Shown here: positions 24,492 to 36,100 of the stretch, piece after piece
How the letters are laid out: each line of letters starts with the position of its first letter
Position numbering within the stretch: the stretch's first letter is position 1
Assembly: GCA_013398295.1 (NCBI GenBank)
Contig: VZSF01009121.1
Coordinates: 62,001 to 126,000 of the forward strand
Origin: Chionis minor
Lineage: Eukaryota; Chordata; Aves; Charadriiformes; Chionididae
Length of the DNA stretch: 64,000 nucleotides
Direction: 5' to 3'
Notes under the pieces: generated by a model
What the model was told of the DNA's origin: nothing
Database searches by the model: none
Seen by the model: the letters and a program-made list of their open reading frames with translations, nothing else
Made by a program: the position numbers and the translations under genes

Positions 24492-24894
24492 TTGTGTCAG
24501 CAGACCTTCTATCTCTTCTGCTGGACCGCTTCCATAGAAATTAACCCCACCTATTACGGAGATGGGTCTTCTTTTTCGCCCTCTCTGGTGGCCTACGGTA
24601 TTGCTTTGGATCACAGACCCGACGGAAGCCTGTCGTGGCTGACTTTCTCCATCTGTGCAGTCTGTCTTCTGAGACTCCACCGCAACTGCATCTTCCGGGA
24701 TAGAGAAACTTCTGATCGACATTTGGCCATAGTCTGAGAGAGGTCTGGGACGAGATCTTTTTCCAGAGCCCCATCTCCTGGGTGTGACCTTTTGTGTGTC
24801 TGTCTTTTCTTCATCCTGGGATGAGGACTTCTTCCAGTGGTCATCAGAAATAACCTTTTTAAATGTGAACAAGCCAAATAAGCCACAGAATTTT
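24492..24894 (-). CDS. SPATA13: SPATA13 exon: APC-binding region (ABR)
   Basis: The exon ends with RRPISVIGGVNFYGSGPAEE then IEGLLTQ, the signature of the ASEF-family APC-binding region. In this family APC binding to this region relieves SH3-mediated autoinhibition. Upstream it encodes RKFCGLFGLFTFKKV, a basic Ser/Pro-rich stretch (RRWGSGKRSRPRPLSDYGQ) and a Gln/Ser-rich linker. The donor ACACAA|GTAAGA is clear. The acceptor is less certain: cag at 24895-24897 gives an entry after two bases of a codon (403 bp, 134 codons plus one base). A stronger-looking ctttctttttag acceptor 54 nt upstream would bring in an in-frame TAA and could only serve a transcript starting at the Met of MKNSQIIV, at the same frame. 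Confidence 0.9.
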
Positions 24895-25260
24895 CTGACA
24901 ATTATTTGTGAGTTTTTCATATCAACTTAACATTGCTAAAAAGAAAGTGTTACCATAATAAATACAATAAATACAAAAAGGGAGGAACTTTGCACAGGAA
25001 AGACATCATGATGGTGGTGCTGAGTAAGGTTAACATCCAACCATCAGCACCTCTTACACAAAAATGACTAATAACACTAAAACTCACCTATTAGCTCAGC
25101 AGTACAGACAGGCCCTATTGTAAACACTGAATTCACTAAACGATGTCTTGGAGAGACAGCTCTGGCACCCACAGGACTTGTTCCTGTGCAAGGAGGATGT
25201 TACATGTAACACCAGTAAAAACAATTCAACCAGCACTCTCGCTGTGTTTCTGGACTTTTT

Positions 25261-25531
25261 GGACAAGAAATAATGGTTTCAAACTGAAAGAGGGTAGGTT
25301 TAGATTGGACATAAGGAAGACTTTTTTTTTTACAATGAGGGTGGTGAGACACTGGAACAGGTTGCCCAGAGCAGCTGTATATGCCCCATCACTGGAAGTG
25401 TTCAAGGTCAGGTCTGATGGGGCTTTGAGCGACCTGCTCTAGTGAAAGATGTCGCTGCTTATGGCAGGGGGGTTGGACAAGGTGATCTGCAAAGGTCCCT
25501 TCCAGCCCAAAACATTCTGTGATTCTATGAT
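25261..25531 (+). mobile_element. CR1 LINE, 5'-truncated 3' end
   Basis: The sequence carries the CR1 3' region: AAACTGAAAGAGGGTAGGTT, GGTGGTGAGACACTGGAACA, GGTTGCCCAGAGCAGCTGT, GGTTGGACAAGGTGATCTGC, CCTTCCAGCCC, and the tail ATTCTGTGATTCTATGAT. It is about 270 bp, inserted in the SPATA13 intron in antisense orientation to the gene. Only the last codons of the reverse-transcriptase frame are included. Confidence 0.95.
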
Positions 25532-27066
25532 ATTCCTTTGCTTTACTTCCATTCAGTAATGAAAATGAAGAGTAAGGCTGTAGTTTGACTGCTTGCCCAT
25601 CCCACGTAACTGTAAGCCGATACCAAACCGGGCGGTCGCACCCCCTCCTACCCCTCACTCCCACACTCTCACTGGGGTCAGATCTAGAGATTACGCAGCC
25701 ATGTGTGAACCGGGAGAGTCAGCTCAGCCAGTCTGGAAGGGAGAAGCTACTTTTTCTATATGCCAGGGAGGTTATAGTCACACAGAGTAGGACCAGAGAT
25801 ACATTATAACAGGAAAAACTGATGTTTTTAGAGAGGAAGCTTGGAAAATGAGCATGTCATTCCTATTTAACAGCATATCTGGCTCACAGAAGTTAATGCC
25901 TACAGGTGTTACCTGTACCATAATTGCACCGGTACTACAAGCTTGGAAATAACCTCAACTGAAATACTTGTTAGAGGGAACATTTTTAAGGATTTCAATG
26001 CATTTGGAGTAATACTGTTACAAACTTTTCTAGCAAAACCCCTAAAGTTTTTGAGACAAAATACTGCACATAAAAATTTATATTCACTTTTCCCTCAGAT
26101 TTCCAAATTCTCCGTGTTTCCCTGGCTTTTCCTGGCCCCTCTACAAAGAACAGAAAAGAAACAGAGAGAGAAGATGGGTGTTTCTGGGCTGGGTGGCAGC
26201 TTACATGAGCACCTGATGGAGTGAATGCCAAACTCCAAAGCACTGCTGAGCAAGTTCCCATACACAACTGCCCCAAGTTCTCATACAAATTATGAAGTAA
26301 TTCTGACCTTTTTTTTTGGTAAAAAAATCAGCCTACTTCTTTATTAGGATATCTTTAGACTACTCAAGTGCATTTCTGGCGATGTTCAAAGCTAATAAGT
26401 ATTCCAAAAAAGAGAGGCATCATTTTGTCTGTTTCTGGCCACAGTTTGCTCATCTGTTTCAGACCAGACAAAGGCACTTCAGACATTGCATATTCAAAGC
26501 AAACATGCAGAATAGAATCAGCTTTCTAGAATGATGCCTGTGAAAGAGGACTTAATCTGCTGTCACCTTCTTCCCCAGTTACTGTTTTCAACCAGACCAG
26601 TACAACTCTGATGAGCCTTTTTTGGAAGGCCACCTGACTGATACAGTGGGCAGATTTCGCTTTTGTTTGAAAGACAGCTCAAGACAAACTTCACTGTATG
26701 AAAGCACTTTAGCTAGTACACTGAGTTATTAAACACTCAGCATTTTATCACGATTACTGCAATTCAGGTATGAAAAATGATCAATGTCATACATTGTTCT
26801 ACATTCAATTACTTCACTTACAGCATGAAACTTATTCTAAATAGAGCACTTGCATCAATTGTGACTTCTATGGCATCACACCTGTCACTCAAGTGCGCTT
26901 CAGCTTCTCTGCAGATTTTAGCTCAGGACCAGTTTTAATAGTAAAAGTGATTCAGTAGAAAGTGACTCCCTGGCTGGTGCAGCGATACAGCTTCACTGAA
27001 GCTGTCCCTTAAACCAGTCTCTCCGAGGTCAGAGCAACAAAATCACAAGTTAAGTAAGGTTCTTAC

Positions 27067-27109
27067 CTCACGATCAGACACAGGTAAAGGGTCTCCACAT
27101 ATGCAGTGA
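27067..27109 (-). other. Candidate 43-nt SPATA13 exon (unproven)
   Basis: On the minus strand this stretch is bounded by a good acceptor (cctttctcag) and a consensus donor (GAG|GTAAGA). Read so that it ends after AG, it would join the APC-binding exon in frame (AG|A giving Arg, then KFCGLFG). It must then be entered after one base of a codon, which the CCC|GTATGT donor at 38203/38204 would supply. The other entry phase from the strong 38234/38235 donor meets a stop. It may be chance. Confidence 0.2.
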
Positions 27110-30100
27110 CTGAGAAAGGAGCTTATAAGAGTCATTTTATGTTTTTGTGTTGCAAAGCCTTGTCTGTAAGAGCTACAAAGAGAGCACACTCTCTGCCTAA
27201 CCAGTCAGGCGAAGTTCACCCCGTGATCCTGCACTTTTAGACCGAGGGAAGGACACATCACATGTCATCTCCTAATCTGCTTTTTACACCCTTATCTTGA
27301 GCAATAACATTTGCAAAGAGAGGACTGCTCTCCTTCTACAGCACTCCACCTACAGTAGTGAGACAAATGACAGTCAGACTAATCTCTGCTGTGCAATAAA
27401 CAATGCTGAAGGACGTGTATTTTTAGGCTTAGATCTGCAAACTGCATTGAAGAATATGAATAAAACAGAAAACATGATCCTCTCTTAACAAAAATTAGAG
27501 AAAACCAGACCGATAACCTCACTTTAAGTGACCTACTTCAAGCAGGACCGGATCAAGTGACCACTTACCAGTAGGAGTAAAATATCCAGCACACAACTCA
27601 CAGGCTCCAGTATTGCAGCCACTTAAGCATAGGTCTGATTCTTGACAACAATGAAAAAATTCTGAGGAAACAATTTTGTTCCATGGCTTTATACTGGTGC
27701 AGCATCACTGACCTCAAATAACCTTCTCTTGATTAATCCCGTATAAGTGAAATCAGGTTTATGTTCTACAATTGTTATCGCTAACATCTATAGACATGAG
27801 TAGAGATATACATGGCACTTCTTATAGGATGAAAATCAAAATGCCATGCACAGACTCGTGCATTATACGTGTTGGTCAAAAATTTGAAGGAATTTCAAGA
27901 TTTCTGAGAAGTAAAGGTCGAAGCTGAATCCACACTGATTTTCTGAAATTCACACCTGCTAGCCTAGCAACGGCACGGGATCACCAATGCTAGCAATCAA
28001 AGTTATTCATCTTGTCTTCCAGGCTGCATCCTAGGTTAGGTTTCTTCAGAGACTGCAAACACTACTTATTTATACTGACGCAAATGAATTAATTTTATCT
28101 GGACAGCTAATTCCTGCAACAGCAAATTTGTTGTATTTCAACTGTTTTCCTTTTTCCTGACAGCAGTGTATCTACAAATACAACCATTTAAAAAGAACAT
28201 TCACTTTGACCCAGGCTACACTTCTATTTCATATTGTTCCCATGTAATGTGTCACTCTTCAGGGGGAATTTGGGTCCAGATCCCCGTGCCTAAATTCTGA
28301 TGTCTGCAACGGAGGTGTCTGTATGTTAGCTAGATGTTAAAGCTCTCATTGTAGCCTGTAGAAATCTGGGGTAAGATTCTGTTGCCTACATATGGGCACC
28401 CAGTGCCGTTTCAGATGTCCAAAGATGTCTAAAGTATCTCCACGTACCATGCATCAACACCAGTATGACTAAGGACATACAGGAGGCGTGGGCCATCCAG
28501 AAGCAGCCCCTGGAGATGAGGGGGAGCCCATCAGGGCACCTCCAGCAGCGCTGGCTGCTTACGTTCATGCAACGTTTGAGTTGTGCCCCCAAACAAGAGC
28601 GTCAGCCAAGCCTACAGTGCACGACGGGCAGGAATCAGGTGCCGGATCTGATTGCAGGTAGATGTAGATGGCCCTACAACCATGTTCCCCAAGACTCTTG
28701 GGAACCCTGCTTGGTCCCCATCTCCCGCTCTAGCAAGGTGCAGCTTCCCCACAAGGTGCTTTCCAGCTGTGCGCAGCTGTCTTTGATACCTGTACCTTGC
28801 TGCACTTCACAGCTATTTTTAGGTAACTCATCTCAATTCCAGGTGCCACTTCCAGATGTGCTGCTTAGGGTGTCTCTTTATGGACCCCTCACGGCACCAA
28901 CCAGGCTACGGCGGGAGCTTTCCCAGCCTGCTCCCAGGTAGGTAACTACACTGAGCACAGCCAGACCAAATCTCTCCTTTGCCTGGGCCCAGACTGATTT
29001 CCCAACCCAGGCACAGCAACTTCAAGGACTTGATCATGATCTCACTCAACTCAACCTGGCACTGGTACAATCCCACTGCATTTAACGGCACATGACTGCT
29101 GTCGGCATTCCCTGTTACTCATTAATACCAATGTAAGCAACTTCAGTGTCGGGTGTTTAACCACTGAAGTCTTAGCTTAGCCCTTATACCCAGATGAGAG
29201 CCAGGTTCTGCAACTATTACTTAGACTACTGTGTGTATTTGATAAATTCAGAATCCAAAATTGCCTTCAGAGGGAGTGCTGCCCAAGGAGCACGTGATCT
29301 GATCTGTACAGTACTGATAAAGTCTTGCTTATACAGATCCAACTTTTATCAGTGAAATGGCAAAAAAATCACCAGCACCTGAAACTGCACGGCAGGACTT
29401 TTGCTGGCACAGTTATACCAACCATGAATAACTCTGCATCCTATACCTGACCACACTCTCCACTGCAGAAAAAGCCCAAACTGTATGTCTGACCAAACAC
29501 AGCCCGCTGCTGGTCAGCTTGCTGCTGTTAGTACACTTGTGAGGGCTGACATCCTGTTGCCATTGTGCTGGCAATCCCTGGGTGATTTTTTTGTTAATGT
29601 GTTTATGCCAATAAACTCCCTAATGAAAACAAAATCACCACTCTATGAACACATTAATGCCTGTGTACATTGCAGAGGCTCCCTGCCCACTAACCTGCAT
29701 TTCTGCCCCTACCATTACCTATTTGGATTTTTTAAGTTTTATTTCTGTGTTCTAAATGTACTGATACAATTAGTGCTTCATAATGTGTACGTAGAGACAA
29801 GCCCGGCAGCGTAAGGGGACACTTAAATCTCCCGAAAGTTTTTTCTCTACCTGGCAATCTGCTGGGAAGTCGCAGGCAGGTGCTTCCTGGACAAGATGCC
29901 TCCAGGGCTGCCTCCCCCGGCCATGCTGGTCTTCTGGGAAGAGAGCATCCTCCTCCCTTCCTGCTGCCAAAGCAGCGGCTGTGCCACAGGGGCACACAGA
30001 ACACACACAGGCTGCTGCTGCCCATAAACCCCTGGGGAGCTGATGCTCAAGGGTACTTCACAGCTGTTTTTCATTAAAGCAACTAGCCTCCTTCTGCCCT

Positions 30101-33100
30101 TTTTTTGGTTGGTTTTTTTTTTATTTATTTTGCTCCACAACAACTTGCATTTCTTCGTGTTTGGGTACCTCTGTATTTCTGGGCTGCCCGCTATAAATGC
30201 AACCTTGCTAACTCCTTTTCCTAATCCAGAGAAAGGAGATAAACAAAATCTAATGATGTCTTTGCAAGAAATGCATATTCATTTCCAAATACAATTTATA
30301 AAAAGGTGTGATAAATGACACAGGTAATAATTCTGGCTGAGAATAAATTACAAAGAAAACCCGAGTAGGCTGAGAAGTATCAGAACATGATTACTACATA
30401 TTTTCAGTGAAAACTTGTGATGGATAATCAATCATGTTCTTTGTAAATGACAAGGCTTAAAAGCAGAAACTGGAACGCTTATAGGGAAAAATCACAGGAT
30501 TTGTGCTATTTCATATCGATATCTCTGTGTTTTGATCACATGACTACACATTTATGCATGCGTTTAGGATTCTATATAAAAATGTACAAACTTCTTATGA
30601 CAATGACAGCTATATGCCAGCATTGTAACTGGTTACTATTAATTAGCTGATATTTCTGTATAACTCATTAACTGCAAAATGCTAGGAACTCAGTAGTAAT
30701 ATTAGAGCTGATTTTTCAATTCATATAAGCTAGCAAAACTACAAAGGACGAAGTGATTGTGACCTAGTGGTCGTAAATTATTTCACCACCTTCACTTAAC
30801 AGAGTAAAAGTCCGGACAACGTGTCTCTACCCAGGTACACGATAAAAGGCAACCTTTGCACTTTTTCTTGTTGCTAAATAGCAGTGGGGGAGCATTAGTT
30901 GAAGTTAATTTATCATCACTACTAACTGAGGTCAAAAGCTTGGTTTATGTTTCATGGTCATGATCAATATTTTTTATTTGGAAATTGTTGTGGTAGTCTG
31001 TTGAGACTACCAGACTCCATATACAATACAGCCTTCCAGAGAAAATGTATTTACTGCTTGCTTTCCAGATTTTATAAAAAGATCCTGAAGTGTTATGAGA
31101 GCCCAGTGATTCCCTGTCAATCCAACAGGCTGACAATTTCCAACACAGCAATAGTTACCACAGAAATTATTGCTTTTACTGTAGAAGAAAGCATCCATTC
31201 CGAATGTCTGTGTTTGCATCTCCTACCACAAACTAACCAAAACTATTAAACCAGTCCAATTCACTTACAGGAAGAAAATTTTCATCTATTCCTTTCTAAT
31301 TAAATGCAAATTGCGCTATATCCTTTTTCTTGACATTCCCGTGCTTCCTTTGCCACTAGCATCTTTGCTTTTTAATTAGCCTTTGAGAAGACCCCAAATA
31401 AATGCATTGATTATCTATTCCTAGAATACACAGTGCTATTCCACCTGTGGTCTGCAAGACAGAAGAATATGACCCGTGAAACAGCTGCAAAAAAACCTGT
31501 TTAAGAACATATGCATGAAATTAAAGTAATACAACCACATTAAAAATTCAACACAATTTTAGCTTCTTGAAAGTTATCAACATTACAGGAAGATAACCTG
31601 CCTTTTCTTCCTTCCCTCCCCTCCAGACATGCACGGACCCACAATTAAAAAATTTGAAGAACACCGCTTCAAAGGGGGATACTATACTAGTATGAGCTCC
31701 TAGAATGGATGCAGGAAAAACTATGTATTGTCATAAAGTAAAATTACATTACTGTTCCTTGTAATATGGCAAAACCAATCTCCATTAGCAACACAAACTA
31801 CTGTGGTAAAACACTCATTTTGGAAGTTTTAGAAATTGGAAAAGATTTATGTAATTCTACTCTTGGTATCTGTTGACACCAAAGCAACTGTTTTAACTAA
31901 CAAATACACCTATAAAACCACATTAACCACACACAAAATTTGGCCATGTATTTCTAAGGCATTTTTAATGCAGCTTTGCTTCATTTAACCTGATCCTTGA
32001 AAGCCTGCTTATCGTAATCAACAAGCATAATGCTTTCCCTCTCAGCAACATGCCTCACCAAGATTAGCGTATTCACCTTTGCAATATCCACATTTCACAG
32101 ATAAGGAGCTGACACAAAGAAGTTAAGTCGCGTAAGTCACAGAGGAAGCGTAGGGCTGAACTGGAAATGACAAGCGGATCTCCTGACTCTCAAATCTGTT
32201 TTCAGTCTCAAGGATTTCCTTCGTCCTCTCCTACAAATCATTTCCAAAACCAAATCAGTTAGCACTTCCGACTAGCATAGGAGAGTTTGCAGGGAAATTT
32301 ATTTGCTTTGCAGAAATAATCTCATCAGTCATATGAAAATGCAAGCGTGCTAAAACCAGAAAACTCTTTCCACTAGTTTTCTGGGGACTGATACTTGAAG
32401 AGAGCTGGATGCCATCTCTTCTTTACTTCAGTATCTGAACTGGAATAGTAGTGTATAGTAAAGTATTCATACCCTCTGCCTCTTTTTAGAAGACGTGCAG
32501 GCATTAGTAATCCCTAAATAAATCCATAAGTAATTCTTAAATAGACTCAGAACACTCCAGGGTCAAGTAACAGGTCTAAAAAAAAAAAGAAAAAAAACGT
32601 TTTCCTTTTATTTGGCAAAACAAGCAACTTTTTACAGGCTGTCTTTGTAACATCTGCTTGGTGAACCTCGAAAGCCAGATGATAACCACAGGCTGAAAGT
32701 GGAACTTTATGCTAACAAAGCAAAACATAAAAAGCCATAGGCCTTTGTGTTTCTTCAGTGTCTCTCCAGGCAGAGGTCCTCTGGGTCCTCCCTTTCTCCA
32801 CCCTTCCAGAGCAAAGCCTCATCATCCGTCCCCAAGCCCAGCCACCGGCAGGTCCCAGCAGCAGTCACAGACTCCAACTTCTGTGGGGTGGAGCTGCCTT
32901 GGGCAACTCTACGTCTGTAAACTATTACTTCCTAGAGCCTGGAGCAAGGGCGAGGCTGCAGTGGTTGAACTTGGAGTAGGAAGAGTCCGATGTGCTGTGC
33001 TCGGTCTTCTCCAGCACCCGGACAGTCTCCCAGTCTGCCACAGCATCCTGCACCGCATCCCGGCACCACGAGCAGCACAGCAGCCTCCGGATGCCAGAAA

Positions 33101-36100
33101 GGGGAAACGCAGGTGGCTCAGAGGAAACTCTGCAGCTGCCTCTGCTCGATTTGGACATCGCAACCTCCTAGCGTCCAGATGGATTTTCAGCGCTGACAAC
33201 TCAACACCGTGCTCAATGTAAAAACCGAATTACATGGCCAGAAGTGACTTCCCACTCTCTGGGGTAGTTTCACCCCCAATCCCAGGGTGAGCAGCTCCCG
33301 GGCATTACTGAGGTGCCAGAGGACAGCTACAGCAGAGTCAAACGTCAGACACTCTGGAAAGGCAGTGGAGCACAAACGCAATGAGGAAAGGGAGCAGCTT
33401 GTCCCGGACTAACTGCAGCGGAGTCCATCTGAGCTCCCCCTGCCAGCATCCACAGACCCTGCAGTAGGGATGACAGTAACTCCTGTATTACTCTACGGTT
33501 TCAGGAACAGCCAATTTTATTCAGCACTGCACAGTAACTCAGTCTAAAATTTAACCTGATCCAGAATCCAGGTTATTGTCACCACTGCCTTGTTTTTCTT
33601 CTTCCTAGTAGAGGATACAGCAAGAAATGATAACAGGAACAGGCTGCACTGTATGGCAGACAGCTCTGCTGCAGCGAGTTGGAAGAGTGTTTCTGCGACG
33701 GGAAGGTATTTGTATCCTTGGAGGGCTCCCTCCTGCATCATTTCAGCGACGGGTTCTGCAGTTTGGGTTTGTAGCAATGTGCAGTAGTTCCTGGTTTAGC
33801 TCTCGGCAAGTGCTCCTGGAAGTTGCTCTTTGAGCAACTGCAGAGACGCTGTGTGAATGTATCCTGACTTGTGCAGAGCAGCTCAGAGAATTTGGTGTAA
33901 ATTCAACGTCACTCATCTAACTGAAACCTCAGTTTGCTGTCAGAGATGCTGCTGAGAGCGTGCGACAGGGCTCTGCTGCTCTGTCCCCAGGCCACGTAGA
34001 CAGCAAGACCACTGGAGTGGTGAGCCCTAGCTCGAAATTACAAGCCCCATAGGAGTAAACCCAGTTTAAGAAGTTCCTCCCCTTTTTGATTTTACCTAAT
34101 TACCCTTCACAGTTTAGCACACTTTCAGCTGTATAGATTAAGCCACACTCTAAATTGCATTTGGGTGAACCAGAGGTGAATAAATCCAAAAAGCAGAGTG
34201 CCAAGATCTGAAACCAGCTAGCTCCCAGCAGGTGTGTTCACGCCCAGCCCCACAGCACTCAGGAGCTTGTGGTAGGTACCAAGGATGCCCATCCTCAGCT
34301 CCTGGCTGCTGCACACACAATATCCTTGTGGGTATTGAACGTGACCACATTCAGCCACCCGTTGGTCCTTCGCTGTGATGACACTTTCCAAATCAAGAAA
34401 CAGGGAGGATGAACAGTGAAGACAGAGTTGAATCCTCTCCATGTTCCCAACTACACAGGTCTTCTTCCTCTTCTCCATAAGCTTTCCCCCAAGGTAAGCC
34501 ATCTGTGCTCAATACTCAGAGCCCGGAGACCTGTACAGGACAGACCAGCCCAACTCCACCAAGGGCTGAGCGCTGGGGGACTGCAAGCTGTGGATTAGTT
34601 GGGACCACTGACTTTTGCATGGCAGGAACATAAATGAGTCAACAGACAGGTCTTAGAGCACTTACAGTCTGCAAACAAAATGTGACTCAACCCTAATTAC
34701 CTCTTCACTGTAATTTAACATTCACTTATAGTCATGCAGATAAGTTATTTAAGTAATAAAAAGTCTGGTGCACTGTGAAGCCAGATGCCAGCAAGGCAAC
34801 TTAAACAACAGGTGCTCTAAGAGCTTGTGAAAGACTAGGTGAAATGTCAAACAACTTCATTTGTCCTCTCTGTAACAAATTCAGAAAAATGTTTTGTTTA
34901 GGCAGCCTTAGTGGCTAACACGTGCCAGTCCGAAGCAAAGAGTTTCAGTTTTCATTACTTACGGTGACATGGGGCTCTTCCTCAGGAAAGTAAATTACTA
35001 TACAAAACAGTCCAAGTACAAACATCTCCTGATGCTATTTAAAAGCAACATATTGAATACAAGTGACAGAGGCATAAAGCAGAGACTGCAAAAGGATGCA
35101 CTGTCACAGACAAGCTTTGGTGACTCACGTCTCTAGCTTAAGAAGTGCTGAGGCATGGATCCAGGCTGCATTTAATTAGCTTTTCCCTGGGAAGCAACCT
35201 CTGGCAGGACCAACAACCAAGGAGGCCAAACATCTCCCTTGTTCCAGTCCAAAGCTTGCATTTTGGTGAAACCAGCAAAGTGACTGAAGTGACAAGATCT
35301 CGAGACTGAATCACATAGGAAAAAAGTCCCCAAAACATGGATTCAGGTAAATGGGTAGATGCCCTTGTGTGAATACTGCAAAATCAACTTCACAGCATCA
35401 GGGAAACACAAGGCGGAAATGTTTCCGCATTTTGGAAAATACTGAGATGGACCAAGTTCCACAGACTTGATTTGCCAGCTAATCTACTAGATGAGTGGGT
35501 AAGGGAATAAACTAGATTTGCTTCCAGCTACAGCAGCCAGTCCCAAAACGAAAGCATAGTTGAGCCTGACCACTTAGCACCTTGTAAGCTTTGTAGTGAA
35601 ATATGTCTCCAAGCCACACAGATTTTAGTGGCTGTACTGCAATACATACTGGCATTTACATTAAATCCATACAGAAAAGAAGATGTGTGAAACATGGAAA
35701 CAGTGCCGATTTGTCCTTCACCACAGTGTATTTAAGGTTCAGACAAAGACTTAAAAATTTGAGATTTGCATAGCTCAGTATTACATCTCAAATGACTGCT
35801 GAGAATGAACCAAACGCTTGACTGTCACAGGAACAACTTGCTGGGTGGGTACATTTCTGTAACACAGAGGTGTAAGGTAGAATTAAAAACGAATTGTAGT
35901 CAAAAGTTCAAGCCCCAATGACCTCATTGTGTGAGTATGCGGCATTCATAAAAGTGCCTGCAGGCTGAATAAACTCCAATTAAAGAATAACCTGGCATGA
36001 GTATCTTTGGTATCAAGCTACCTCCACACCAAGGGAAGCATGCTGTAAAGGAGGAGGAAATGAGCAATGAAACCTTCCAAAGAAACGGCAGGGAGAAACT

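Noticed and set aside
25069..25095. Short exon before the donor AG|GTGAGT near 25085 (minus strand)
   Set aside because: Both possible acceptors give in-frame stops in the required phase.
28465..28941. 158-codon plus-strand open frame as a gene
   Set aside because: No recognised domain, no codon-level conservation evidence, and it overlaps other open frames. Probably chance in a GC-richer patch.
32709..33221. 170-codon plus-strand open frame
   Set aside because: Overlapped by open frames on both strands in a GC-rich patch, with low-complexity Pro/Ser content and no known domain.
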